A stretch of DNA of 25,233 nucleotides from an uncultured Eubacteriales bacterium (GTDB lineage: Bacteria > Bacillota > Clostridia > Oscillospirales > Acutalibacteraceae). The notes beneath the pieces were generated by a model that saw only the letters and a program-made list of their open reading frames with translations, did not search any database and was not told the origin of the DNA. Made by a program: the position numbers and the translations under genes. This document shows, one piece after another, positions 15,088 to 23,422 of the stretch; the stretch's first letter is position 1, and each line of letters opens with the position of its first letter. The DNA lies in assembly GCA_934491515.1 (NCBI GenBank), contig CAKSTF010000020.1, forward strand, positions 1 through 25,233. The letters run 5' to 3'.

Positions 15088-15128
15088 ATAAACTGTATAA
15101 ATATGCACTTAACAAAGGAGAATAAACC

Positions 15129-16934
15129 TTGTCTTTTCCGCTTGAAAACATAAGAAATTTTTGCATAGTAGCGCACATAGACCACGGCAAATCCACCCTT
15201 GCCGACCGCCTGCTTGAACTTACGCAGTCGGTATCCGAAAGGGATATGGAAGAGCAGATACTTGACAGTATGGACTTAGAGCGCGAACGCGGAATAACCA
15301 TAAAGGCGCACGCCGTTACCCTTTACTACAAGGCAAAGGACGGCAAAGAGTACGAACTTAATCTTATCGACACCCCCGGACACGTTGACTTTAATTACGA
15401 AGTTTCGCGCTCGCTTGCCGCGTGCGAGGGCGCGGTGCTTGTTGTGGACGCTTCGCAGGGCATAGAGGCGCAGACCCTTGCGAACACATACCTTGCGGTA
15501 GACCACGGGCTTGAAATACTGCCCGTTATAAACAAAATCGACCTGCCCTCGGCCGAGCCGGACCGCATAAAGGCGGAAATAGAGGACGTTATAGGTATTC
15601 CGGCGGAGGAAGCACCGCTTATTTCCGCCAAAACGGGGCTTGGCGTGCCGGACGTTTTAGAGCATATCGTTTCCGATTTTCCGCCCCCGTCGGGCGACCG
15701 CGGCGCGCCGCTTAAATGCCTTATTTTCGATTCTTATTACGACGCTTACAAGGGCGTTATCGTGTATTTCCGCGTGGTATCGGGCAAAATAAAAACGGGC
15801 GACGCCATAAAGATGATGGCTACGGGGTCCTGTTTCGACGTAGTGGAACTTGGCAGAAAGCGCGCCACGCGGCTTGAGCCGTGCGACTGCCTTGAAGCGG
15901 GCGAAGTGGGCTATCTTGCCGCTTCCATAAAAACCGTTTCGGAAGCGCGCGTGGGCGATACCGTAACAAGCGCCCTGCACCCTGCAAAGGACGCCCTGCC
16001 CGGATATAAAAACGTAAAACCGGTGGTTTTCTGCGGTATTTACCCTGCCGACGGCGCAAAATATCCCGACCTGCGCGAGGCGCTTGAAAAATTACAGTTG
16101 AACGACGCTTCCCTGCTTTTCGAACCGGAAACTTCAAAAGCGCTGGGTTTCGGTTTCCGCTGCGGATTTTTGGGACTTCTTCACATGGAGATAATAGAAG
16201 AACGGCTTGAACGCGAATATAATCTTGATATAATCACAACGGCGCCCTCGGTGCAGTATGAATTTGAACTTCAGGACGGCACCTCCATTATGGTAGACAA
16301 TCCGACAAACTATCCCGAGCCTTCAACGATAGCGCGCGCGCTCGAACCGATTTCAAGCGTGCACATATACGCCCCGAGCGATTATGTGGGCACTATTATG
16401 GGCCTTTGCGAGGACCGCCGCGGCGAATACAAGGATATGAAATATATGGGCGACCGTGTGGACATACACTATATACTGCCCACGGGCGAGATAGTTTACG
16501 ACTTTTTCGACGCCCTTAAAAGCCGCACGAAAGGATATGCAAGTTTCGATTACGAACCGGCGGGATATCAGGCTTCGAACCTTGTTAAACTTGACGTTAT
16601 GCTTGCAGGCGACACGGTGGACGCTTTGTCGTTTATCGTACATTCTTCAAACGCATACGCGCGTGCGCGCCGCATAGCCGAAAAACTTAAGGACTATATC
16701 CCCCGTCAGCTTTTTGAAGTTCCCGTTCAGGTTGCCGTGGGCGGCAAGATAATAGCGCGCGAAACGGTAAAAGCACTGCGCAAGGACGTTCTTGCAAAAT
16801 GCTACGGCGGCGACATTACAAGAAAGAAGAAACTTCTTGAAAAACAAAAAGAGGGCAAAAAGAAAATGCGCCGCTTAGGGTCGGTAGAGGTACCGAAGGA
16901 CGCATTTATGGCAGTTTTGAAACTTGACGAATAA
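15129..16934 (+). CDS. lepA: Elongation factor 4 (LepA), TTG start
   Basis: Ribosome-bound GTPase related to EF-G, linked to back-translocation and ribosome assembly. It has 601 residues, the normal length. GTPase motifs are G1 AHIDHGKST (15-23), G2 RGITIKA (54-60), G3 DTPGH (81-85) and G4 NKID (135-138). The conserved LepA C-terminal domain follows, ending with KKMRRLGSVEVPKDAFMAVLKL. The start is TTG 15129, eight bases after AAAGGAG, and yields the family's usual beginning; no ATG precedes the G1 motif. Its own promoter lies upstream, and murD follows after 53 bases. Confidence 0.96.
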   Translation: MSFPLENIRNFCIVAHIDHGKSTLADRLLELTQSVSERDMEEQILDSMDLERERGITIKAHAVTLYYKAKDGKEYELNLIDTPGHVDFNYEVSRSLAACEGAVLVVDASQGIEAQTLANTYLAVDHGLEILPVINKIDLPSAEPDRIKAEIEDVIGIPAEEAPLISAKTGLGVPDVLEHIVSDFPPPSGDRGAPLKCLIFDSYYDAYKGVIVYFRVVSGKIKTGDAIKMMATGSCFDVVELGRKRATRLEPCDCLEAGEVGYLAASIKTVSEARVGDTVTSALHPAKDALPGYKNVKPVVFCGIYPADGAKYPDLREALEKLQLNDASLLFEPETSKALGFGFRCGFLGLLHMEIIEERLEREYNLDIITTAPSVQYEFELQDGTSIMVDNPTNYPEPSTIARALEPISSVHIYAPSDYVGTIMGLCEDRRGEYKDMKYMGDRVDIHYILPTGEIVYDFFDALKSRTKGYASFDYEPAGYQASNLVKLDVMLAGDTVDALSFIVHSSNAYARARRIAEKLKDYIPRQLFEVPVQVAVGGKIIARETVKALRKDVLAKCYGGDITRKKKLLEKQKEGKKKMRRLGSVEVPKDAFMAVLKLDE

Positions 16935-16987
16935 CACTTAAACGGCGGAAGGTTACAGCCTGCCGCAGCAGCGCAAGGAGGAAACTT

Positions 16988-18367
16988 ATGGATTTCAGAC
17001 AGTTTTTCAGTAAGATGAAAGGCAAAAAAATAGCAATGCTGGGCATTGGAGTCAGCCATACCCAACTTATATTCGATTTTCTGCGGCAGGGCGCAAAGGT
17101 TTACGCCTGCGATCGCCGCGACCGCGAACAGATAGGCCCGATTGCCGATAAATTGGAAGCCGCAGGCGCCAAACTGCGCCTTGGAGAACATTACCTTGAT
17201 AATCTTGAAGTGGACGTTATATTCAGAACGCCCGGTATGAACTACCACCTGCCGGAACTTGAAGCGGCGCGCAAAAAAGGCATTGCCGTTACAAGCGAAA
17301 TGGAAGTGTTTTTCGACCTTTGCCCCGCTACCGTTTTTGCGGTTACCGGATCAGACGGCAAGACCACCACTACCACCCTTATCGCCAAAATGCTTGAAGC
17401 AGAGGGCAAACGCGTTTTCGTGGGCGGCAATATAGGCACTCCCCTGCTGCCCGAAATAGAGCAGATAACCGCCGACGATTTTGTTGTTGTGGAACTTTCT
17501 TCGTTCCAGCTGATATCAATGCGCAAAAGCCCCGACGTGGCGGTGGTAACAAACGTTGCGCCCAATCACCTTGATATCCATAAGGATATGGACGAATACG
17601 TAGAGGCAAAAAAGAACATTCTTTTGCACCAGAACGCTTTTTCGCGCACGGTTTTAAACCGCGATAACGATATAACCGAGTCTTTCCGCCAGTATGCGCG
17701 CGGTCAATTGCTGGGCTTCAGTATGACCAAAAAACTGCACAACGGCGCCTGGCTTGACGAAAGCGGCGTTTTGCACATGGCATACCGCGGAATGGACGTT
17801 CCCGTGATAGACCGTAAAGAAATAGCCGTTATAGGCGACCACAACGTTGAAAACTACCTTGCGGCGATAACCGCCGTATGGGGTTATGTAAGCGTTAAAA
17901 GCATAAAACAGGTGGCGCACGAATTTAAGGGCGTTGAGCACAGAATAGAGTTTGTGCGCGAAGTAAACGGAGTTAAGTATTATAACGATTCCATTGCTTC
18001 AAGTCCCACAAGAACGCTTGCCGCCTTAAAGGCTTTCTCGGCGCCGCTTATACTGCTTGCAGGCGGATACGATAAGCATATCCCGTTTGAACCGATGGTA
18101 AGCGAGACCATAAAAAAGGTTAAAACCGTTTACCTTTGCGGCGACACAGCCGACAGGATAGAAGCCTCGATAAAAGCCTCCCCCGATTATAAGGGCGTAC
18201 CGCAGATAATCCGCACCGCAAGTCTTGACGAATCGGTAAGGCTTGCACACGAAAACGCCGTGCCCGGCGATAAGGTGCTTTTAAGCCCTGCTTCCGCAAG
18301 TTTTGACGCATTCAAAAACTTTGTGGAGCGCGGCAGATATTTTAAGGACTTGGTGAACAAACTTTGA
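16988..18367 (+). CDS. murD: UDP-N-acetylmuramoyl-L-alanine--D-glutamate ligase
   Basis: Adds D-glutamate to UDP-MurNAc-L-Ala in peptidoglycan precursor synthesis, in the cytoplasm, using ATP. The 459-residue Mur ligase has an N-terminal Rossmann domain (KIAMLGIGVSHTQL), the ATP-binding P-loop GSDGKTTTT (121-129), the metal site ELSSFQL (169-175), HNVENYLAA, and the C-terminal YNDSIASSPTRTLAAL with a later Asp/Lys region (GGYDKHIPF). GGAGG lies eight bases before ATG 16988. It stands apart from the usual dcw cluster, in an operon of housekeeping genes. Its stop overlaps the next start by four bases. Confidence 0.95.
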   Translation: MDFRQFFSKMKGKKIAMLGIGVSHTQLIFDFLRQGAKVYACDRRDREQIGPIADKLEAAGAKLRLGEHYLDNLEVDVIFRTPGMNYHLPELEAARKKGIAVTSEMEVFFDLCPATVFAVTGSDGKTTTTTLIAKMLEAEGKRVFVGGNIGTPLLPEIEQITADDFVVVELSSFQLISMRKSPDVAVVTNVAPNHLDIHKDMDEYVEAKKNILLHQNAFSRTVLNRDNDITESFRQYARGQLLGFSMTKKLHNGAWLDESGVLHMAYRGMDVPVIDRKEIAVIGDHNVENYLAAITAVWGYVSVKSIKQVAHEFKGVEHRIEFVREVNGVKYYNDSIASSPTRTLAALKAFSAPLILLAGGYDKHIPFEPMVSETIKKVKTVYLCGDTADRIEASIKASPDYKGVPQIIRTASLDESVRLAHENAVPGDKVLLSPASASFDAFKNFVERGRYFKDLVNKL

Positions 18368-19377
18368 GTGAAAATATAAAAGAACTGCTGTTTTCGCTTT
18401 GCGATTCCGTCTGTGCCGGAAACGTGCGCACTGCGGCGGACGCGGCAAAAGCGGAACTTTCAAAATACGCGGAGGTTTCCGAACAAAACGGCAACGTTTT
18501 GGGATTTACGGGCGCGGGCAAAAAAACCGTTATGCTTGCCGCGCATATAGACGAAGTGGCATTCACCGTAACAAACGTGGATAAAAACGGATTTTTAACC
18601 GTTGCAAAATGCGGCGGAATAGATCTGCGGCACCTGCCTTCACGCAGGGTGGTTATCCACGGCAAAAAAGATATTACGGGCGTTTTTTGTTCCGTGCCGC
18701 CCCACCTTAAAAAGGGCGAAACGGCGTTTGACGATATCTCTGCTTTAAAGATAGACTCCCTTTTAGGAAAAGACGCCGAAAATTATATCTCTGCAGGCGA
18801 CACGGTGACCTACGCCGAACAGGCGTGTTCGCTTCTTTGTGACCGCGTTACGGCAAAGTCGCTTGATAACCGCGTAGGCGTTGCCGTGCTGCTTGAAACG
18901 GCGCGCCGCCTTGCGGGCAAAAATCTGCCCGTGAGGGTCTGCTTTGCCCTTACCGTTATGGAAGAACTGGGCACGCGCGGCGCCGTTACCGCCGCATACG
19001 CCGTATCCCCCGACGAGGCGGTAGCGGTGGACGTCACTTTCGGTGACGGACCGGATGTGAGCGAAAACGACTGCGGAAAACTTTCCGGCGGCGCGATGAT
19101 AGGTATTTCCCCGGTTTTATCAAAAGAAGTGGGACTTGCCCTTAAAGCGGCGGCGGAAAGCGCAAACGCCAAATACTCAACCGAGATTATGTCGGCAAAA
19201 ACCGGCACCGACGCCGACGTTATATCAATTTCAAAATCGGGCGTTAAAACGGGACTTTTGTCCGTTCCGATACGGAATATGCACACCCCCTGCGAGGTTG
19301 CGGACATAAAGGACGTGTTAAGCGCCGCCGATATACTGACACAGTATCTGTTAAACGGAGGTGCCGCCGATGTTTGA
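18364..19377 (+). CDS. M42 family metallo-aminopeptidase, copy 1
   Basis: Zinc- or cobalt-dependent aminopeptidase of family M42 (glutamyl aminopeptidase/TET type), cytoplasmic and normally a dodecamer that degrades peptides. The 337 residues contain all expected ligands: H61 and D63 (AAHIDEVAF), bridging D168 (SLDNRVG), the catalytic and metal glutamates E200/E201 (VMEELGTRG), D223 (VDVTFGDG) and H307 (MHTPCE). The start is TTG 18364, overlapping the murD stop in TTGA; no better start lies before residue 57. It is a diverged paralogue of the next gene, which it overlaps by eight bases. Confidence 0.92.
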   Translation: MSENIKELLFSLCDSVCAGNVRTAADAAKAELSKYAEVSEQNGNVLGFTGAGKKTVMLAAHIDEVAFTVTNVDKNGFLTVAKCGGIDLRHLPSRRVVIHGKKDITGVFCSVPPHLKKGETAFDDISALKIDSLLGKDAENYISAGDTVTYAEQACSLLCDRVTAKSLDNRVGVAVLLETARRLAGKNLPVRVCFALTVMEELGTRGAVTAAYAVSPDEAVAVDVTFGDGPDVSENDCGKLSGGAMIGISPVLSKEVGLALKAAAESANAKYSTEIMSAKTGTDADVISISKSGVKTGLLSVPIRNMHTPCEVADIKDVLSAADILTQYLLNGGAADV

Positions 19378-20377
19378 TATCTTAAAGAATCTCTGCACCC
19401 TTTGCGGCGCGTCGGGCAGCGAAAGACCCGTACGGGATTATATAATTTCGGAAATAGAGGGTCACTGCGAATACAAAATCGACGCTTTAGGCAACATCCT
19501 TTTTGAGAAAAAGGGCAAACGCGCCCCGATAAAGCGCGTTATGCTTGACGCCCACACCGACGAAGTGGGATTCATCGTAACAAGCGTTTGCGAAAACGGC
19601 TTTCTGCGCTTTGCCGCAGTGGGCGGCGTGGAAAAGGAAGCGCTGCTTTTTAAGCGCGTGCTTATAAACGGCAGCGTTTTGGGCGTTACAGGCAACAAAC
19701 CCGTACATCTTTGCAAAAAAGAGGAAATGCAAACGCCCCCCGACGCCGAAAATATGTATATAGACATAGGTGCCGAAAGCAAAACGCAGGCGCTGGCGGC
19801 CGTAACGCCGGGCGACACGGGCGTTATCTGCGGCGAATATGTGCAGAACGGCAGCCGCATACTTTCAAAGGCGCTTGACGACCGCGTAGGCTGCGCCGTT
19901 TTGATATCCCTTATAAAAGACACGCCCGAATACGGCTTTTGCGGCAGTTTCTCGGTTTGCGAGGAGGTAGGCTGCCGTGGGGCTAAAGCCGCGGCGTTTA
20001 CCCTTTCCCCCGATATTGCGATAGTTCTTGAAGGCACCACTGCGGCGGACGTGCCGGGCGTTACGGAAGAACGAAAAGTATGCGCTTTAGGCGGCGGTGC
20101 CGCAGTATCGTTTATGGATTCGGGCTGCGTTTACGACTGCGCGCTTTTTAAAACCGCTATGGAAAGCGGCATTGTTTGCCAGACCAAATCCGCCGCAACA
20201 GGCGGCAACGACGCGGCGGCGATACACCTTTCAAAAGGCGGCGTGCGCACGGCGGCGCTTTCGGTGCCCTGCAGGTATATACACTCGGCAGGCAGCGTGT
20301 GCGATACGGCCGATATAGAAAGTTTAAAAGAACTTGCAAAATATTTAACGGCAAAAGCGGCGGCAGGCGAATGTTAA
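19370..20377 (+). CDS. M42 family metallo-aminopeptidase, copy 2
   Basis: Second M42 aminopeptidase, 335 residues. Ligands are H62 and D64 (DAHTDEVGF), D170 (ALDDRVG), E198/E199 (VCEEVGCRG), E221 (VLEGTTAAD) and H305 (YIHSAGS). Copy 1 has Asp at the position of E221; both occur in the family and may go with different peptide preferences. I chose ATG 19370, eight bases after GGAGG, rather than the GTG at 19361, which is part of that site. The tandem arrangement suggests that the two subunits work together or divide the peptide pool between them (inference). Confidence 0.92.
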   Translation: MFDILKNLCTLCGASGSERPVRDYIISEIEGHCEYKIDALGNILFEKKGKRAPIKRVMLDAHTDEVGFIVTSVCENGFLRFAAVGGVEKEALLFKRVLINGSVLGVTGNKPVHLCKKEEMQTPPDAENMYIDIGAESKTQALAAVTPGDTGVICGEYVQNGSRILSKALDDRVGCAVLISLIKDTPEYGFCGSFSVCEEVGCRGAKAAAFTLSPDIAIVLEGTTAADVPGVTEERKVCALGGGAAVSFMDSGCVYDCALFKTAMESGIVCQTKSAATGGNDAAAIHLSKGGVRTAALSVPCRYIHSAGSVCDTADIESLKELAKYLTAKAAAGEC

Positions 20378-21054
20378 GGCTTATTCCGCCGCCCTGCATC
20401 ACCTCTCCTGCCGATGTGCAGGAACTGAAAATCGCGCTTGCGGCGGAAATATATCCCGACATAGCGCTTTTCTGGCAGAACGATACGGGCGCGCTTGTTT
20501 CGGCTCTTTCGGGGGATGCGGTGCTTTCGGGCGATTTTGACAGGGACGAACTTCTATCCTTTCTCGGCATAACGGGAATGCGCTCGGTTTTCTGCGACGA
20601 AAAAACCGCCGATATGCTTTATCCGTTCTGGCAGGGCGAACGGCTTTCGGTGTTTGCAAAGCAAAACGGCTGCAATACCCGTACGGAACCTGCCTGCGCC
20701 CCAAACAGCCTCGAGGTCTACGATTTTCTTAAAGCGGGCGGTTTTACCCTGCCCGATTATCCCGATTTTGCGACCGACTACTGCCGCAAGGCAAACCGCG
20801 GCGCACTGGTTTGCGCTTTTCTGCCGGACCGTTATGCCGCAGTGGCGCAAAAATGCTGCGGCGCGGCGCTTATAACGGGCGTTGTAAGCTGCAAAAAGGG
20901 CATGGGCACGGCGGCAATAAGCGAACTTTTAAAGGACAGCCGAATAAAAACGGTTTTTGCCGCGGCAAAAAAAGAACTTGCCCCATTTTACATAAAAAAC
21001 GGCTTTAAAGAGGTATATAAAGCCGCTTACCTTTACAACGCTTCCCCCGTTTGA
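20371..21054 (+). CDS. GNAT-like N-acetyltransferase
   Basis: A 227-residue protein whose C-terminal part fits the GNAT fold. ALITGVVSCKKGMGTAAISELL is the acetyl-CoA motif A (x-x-Gly-x-Gly/Ala), and ELAPFYIKNGFKEVYKAAYLY is the final beta-alpha-beta of the fold. The N-terminal ~125 residues are poorly conserved and I do not recognise them. It starts at ATG 20371, inside the last codons of the M42 gene (seven-base overlap), with a modest AGG four bases upstream; the frame back to 20176 is only read-through inside the peptidase gene. The substrate is unknown. Its position after two aminopeptidases hints at a role with peptides or amino acids, but that is inference. Confidence 0.72.
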   Translation: MLRLIPPPCITSPADVQELKIALAAEIYPDIALFWQNDTGALVSALSGDAVLSGDFDRDELLSFLGITGMRSVFCDEKTADMLYPFWQGERLSVFAKQNGCNTRTEPACAPNSLEVYDFLKAGGFTLPDYPDFATDYCRKANRGALVCAFLPDRYAAVAQKCCGAALITGVVSCKKGMGTAAISELLKDSRIKTVFAAAKKELAPFYIKNGFKEVYKAAYLYNASPV

Positions 21055-21124
21055 GGAGGCCTTACGCTTTTGGGACCGAACCTTAATACGAAAAATTAAA
21101 TCCGCAACAAAAAAGAGGAACAGT

Positions 21125-22411
21125 ATGAATTTTTTTCAGTTTGACAACACACTTAAAAAATACGACGCGCTGGCAACGGAGCGCGCAGACGAAGTTTTTA
21201 AAAAAATAGAACAAACGCAGGAATACAACCAGACAAAGGTTCTTTCCGCTTTTATAGAAAACCGTGTTTCGGAGCCTGACTTTGCCCCCTCTACCGGTTA
21301 CGGTTACGGCGACGTGGGCAGGGACAAGTTAGACCGCATAGTTGCCGACGCTTTCGGCGCGGAGGACGCGCTTATAAGGCACTCCTTCGCAAGCGGCACG
21401 CACACCCTTTCGGTGGCGCTTTTCGGGATTCTGCGCCCGGGAGACCGCGTTCTTGTGCTTACGGGCAGACCTTACGACACAATAACCGGCGTTTTCGGCA
21501 TAGACGAAAAGACCGACGGCAGCCTTAGGGATTTCGGCGTTGAATACCGCCAGATAGACCTTTTGCCCGACGGCACGCCCGATATAAACGCCATCCGTTC
21601 GGAACTTTCGTGGGGCGAATATAAAATGGCTTACATACAGCGTTCACGCGGGTATTCGCTGCGCCCTTCGCTTACCGTGTCGGAAATAGAAACCCTTTGC
21701 AAAGCCGTTAAGGAGGCCTCCCCCTCAACCGTTGTTATGGTGGACAACTGTTACGGCGAATTTGTTGAAGAAAAGGAACCCACGCAGGTGGGCGCCGACC
21801 TTATGGCAGGCTCGCTTATAAAAAATCCGGGCGGCGGCATTGCCCCCTGCGGAGGATACATAGCAGGCAAAGCAAAATATATCGAAATGTGCGCCCACAG
21901 GATGACCTGCGCCGGAGTAGGAAGGGAAGTAGGCGCCACTTTAGGGCACAACCGCGAACTGTATATGGGATTTTTCGCCGCCCCCCGCGTTACGGCGGCA
22001 GCGCTTAAAACGGCTGTTTACACGGCGGCGCTTTTGGAACTTTTAGGGTTTACTGTAAGTCCGCGTTACGGCGAAAAACGCGGCGATATTATAGAGTGCA
22101 TAACTCTCGGCAGCAAAAACCGACTTATAGATTTTTGCCGCGGCATGCAGTCGGGCGCGCCGGTAGACGCGTTCGTGCTGCCCGAGCCCTCGCCCATGCC
22201 GGGGTATGCAGACGAAGTAATAATGGCTTCCGGCGCGTTTACGGCAGGCTCTTCAATAGAACTTTCGGCGGACGCTCCGCTGCGCGCGCCTTACGCCGCA
22301 TGGCTTCAGGGAGGACTTGATTTTTACTCGGCAAAAACGGGCGTGCTTTTAGGCGTTACATATATGGTAAGAAACGGCAGCCTTACGCTTAAAGACGGAG
22401 GTGCGTTATGA
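21125..22411 (+). CDS. PLP enzyme, methionine gamma-lyase/aluminium resistance family
   Basis: A 428-residue fold-type I PLP protein of the family labelled 'methionine gamma-lyase family' or 'aluminium resistance protein' (PF06838), common in Firmicutes. The real reaction is not settled. Visible motifs are RHSFASGTHTLSVALFG (85-101, cofactor phosphate cup), the cofactor-ring Asp D207 in VMVDNCYGEF, and the Schiff-base lysine K233 in MAGSLIKNPGGGIAPCGGYIAG. The ATG at 21125 follows AGAGGA. A 70-base gap without a clear promoter separates it from the acetyltransferase. It overlaps the next gene by four bases (ATGA). Confidence 0.9.
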   Translation: MNFFQFDNTLKKYDALATERADEVFKKIEQTQEYNQTKVLSAFIENRVSEPDFAPSTGYGYGDVGRDKLDRIVADAFGAEDALIRHSFASGTHTLSVALFGILRPGDRVLVLTGRPYDTITGVFGIDEKTDGSLRDFGVEYRQIDLLPDGTPDINAIRSELSWGEYKMAYIQRSRGYSLRPSLTVSEIETLCKAVKEASPSTVVMVDNCYGEFVEEKEPTQVGADLMAGSLIKNPGGGIAPCGGYIAGKAKYIEMCAHRMTCAGVGREVGATLGHNRELYMGFFAAPRVTAAALKTAVYTAALLELLGFTVSPRYGEKRGDIIECITLGSKNRLIDFCRGMQSGAPVDAFVLPEPSPMPGYADEVIMASGAFTAGSSIELSADAPLRAPYAAWLQGGLDFYSAKTGVLLGVTYMVRNGSLTLKDGGAL

Positions 22412-23079
22412 AACAGATATTTTCGGGAGAGGTTTTTGAGGCAATTCCCGGGTCAAGCGGTATGGTGTTTTCCTATCGGCGCGGCAACACCGAGGAAGGC
22501 GACGTAATACTCGGCTTTAAAATGCTTAACTTTGAATCGGGTGCGGTGGACGATGTTGCGAAAAACGTATATCTGCTTGCAAAATTCGGCGCCAACTATT
22601 CCGCCATTCTGCGCAACTGCACAAACTATATTACCGCAAAGGCGCTTATGCTTTCCGAGGGAAAAGTTTTCCTTTTAAATCTTGACGGCAGCGCCTACCT
22701 TACCGACGGCGACGGTGAAGCGCTGTGGTCGGGTCAGTTAAAATACAAGGGCCGCGTTCCCGGTGCGCTGGCAATTCACAACAATTCGCTTTGGGGCACG
22801 TTTTACGACCTTGACGCCCTTGTAAGATTCAATCTTTCCACCCTGCGCGACGAAATAAGAATCGGCAAAAAGGGCGGCGCGCTTAAAAATCCCAAAGGTC
22901 TGTTTATAGAGGATAACACGGCGTATGTCTGCTCCTATACGGGCAACAAAACGGTAAAAATAGACCTGTCGCTTTTCACGGCGGAGACGCTTTACACCTT
23001 CAACATGCCGGTAAGTTCATACATACGGGCGAAAAACCGCGAATACGCTCTGCTTAAAAGCGGACTTTACGAACTTTAA
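22408..23079 (+). CDS. Unrecognised protein, beta-propeller-like
   Basis: I do not recognise this 223-residue protein. There is no signal peptide or membrane helix, so it is probably cytoplasmic. Short beta-rich repeats are visible, for example GKVFLLNLDGSAYLTDGDGE (95-114) and GLFIEDNTAYVCSYTGNKTV followed by IDLSLFTAETLYTF, each shaped like a blade of a six- or seven-bladed propeller. The length allows only about four to five blades. It has a strong ribosome binding site (GGAGG) and starts within the stop of the PLP-enzyme gene, so the two are probably co-translated and may act together. Confidence 0.7.
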   Translation: MKQIFSGEVFEAIPGSSGMVFSYRRGNTEEGDVILGFKMLNFESGAVDDVAKNVYLLAKFGANYSAILRNCTNYITAKALMLSEGKVFLLNLDGSAYLTDGDGEALWSGQLKYKGRVPGALAIHNNSLWGTFYDLDALVRFNLSTLRDEIRIGKKGGALKNPKGLFIEDNTAYVCSYTGNKTVKIDLSLFTAETLYTFNMPVSSYIRAKNREYALLKSGLYEL

Positions 23080-23096
23080 AGGAAGTGCGAAATTTT

Positions 23097-23330
23097 ATGA
23101 TAGAAAAAACGGTCATTCTTTCAAACTTTTCAAAAATGAAGAATTTTGTATCTCTTGCCGCCTCGCTTCCTTACAAGGTTGAACTTGTGGGCGGCAAAAA
23201 ACGTGTGGACGCCGAAGTTATGGCTCAGGTTATGACGCTTGACCTTACCCGTCCGCTTGTGGCAATAGCCCACACCGATTCCGCCGCGGCATTTACGCGC
23301 GCGGTAGCGGAATTTTTGTATAAAGATTAA
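23097..23330 (+). CDS. HPr-like protein lacking the phosphorylation histidine
   Basis: A 77-residue protein with the HPr fold pattern (VELVGGKKRVDAEVMAQVMTLDLTRPL ... RAVAEFLYKD aligns with the second half of HPr). The active-site GLHARPA of HPr is replaced by FSKMKNF, so the phosphorylatable His15 is absent. The region of the regulatory Ser46 reads AEVMAQVMTL instead of AKSIMGLMSL, so that Ser is missing too. It cannot carry PTS phosphate in the usual way. Such proteins are common in Clostridia with no known role. I chose ATG 23097 (AAGGAA about 11 bases away); the GTG at 23085 touches that site directly. Confidence 0.75.
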   Translation: MIEKTVILSNFSKMKNFVSLAASLPYKVELVGGKKRVDAEVMAQVMTLDLTRPLVAIAHTDSAAAFTRAVAEFLYKD

Positions 23331-23333
23331 AAA

Positions 23334-23395
23334 GCGCCGCGCAAAACGCGGAAAACCGCCGTTTTTGGGGGCGGATTTACACCGCGGTGCGCGGC
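23334..23395 (+). other. GC-rich structured spacer
   Basis: The gap between the HPr-like gene and the helicase gene can form an outer stem (23336-23342 with 23389-23395) enclosing CCGCG/CGCGG (23337-23341 with 23347-23351, which competes with the outer stem) and CCGCC/GGCGG (23356-23360 with 23370-23374), plus the palindrome ACCGCGGT (23381-23388). There is no final T-run, so it is not a classic terminator. Confidence 0.4.
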
Positions 23396-23422
23396 ACATT
23401 ACTTAAAGGGACAAATTACCAA

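Noticed and set aside
21055..21124. Tiny TTG-started frame (nine codons) after GAGGAGG at 21055-21060
   Set aside because: Too short to judge, no conservation can be tested here, and the GGAGG overlaps the end of the acetyltransferase gene by chance.
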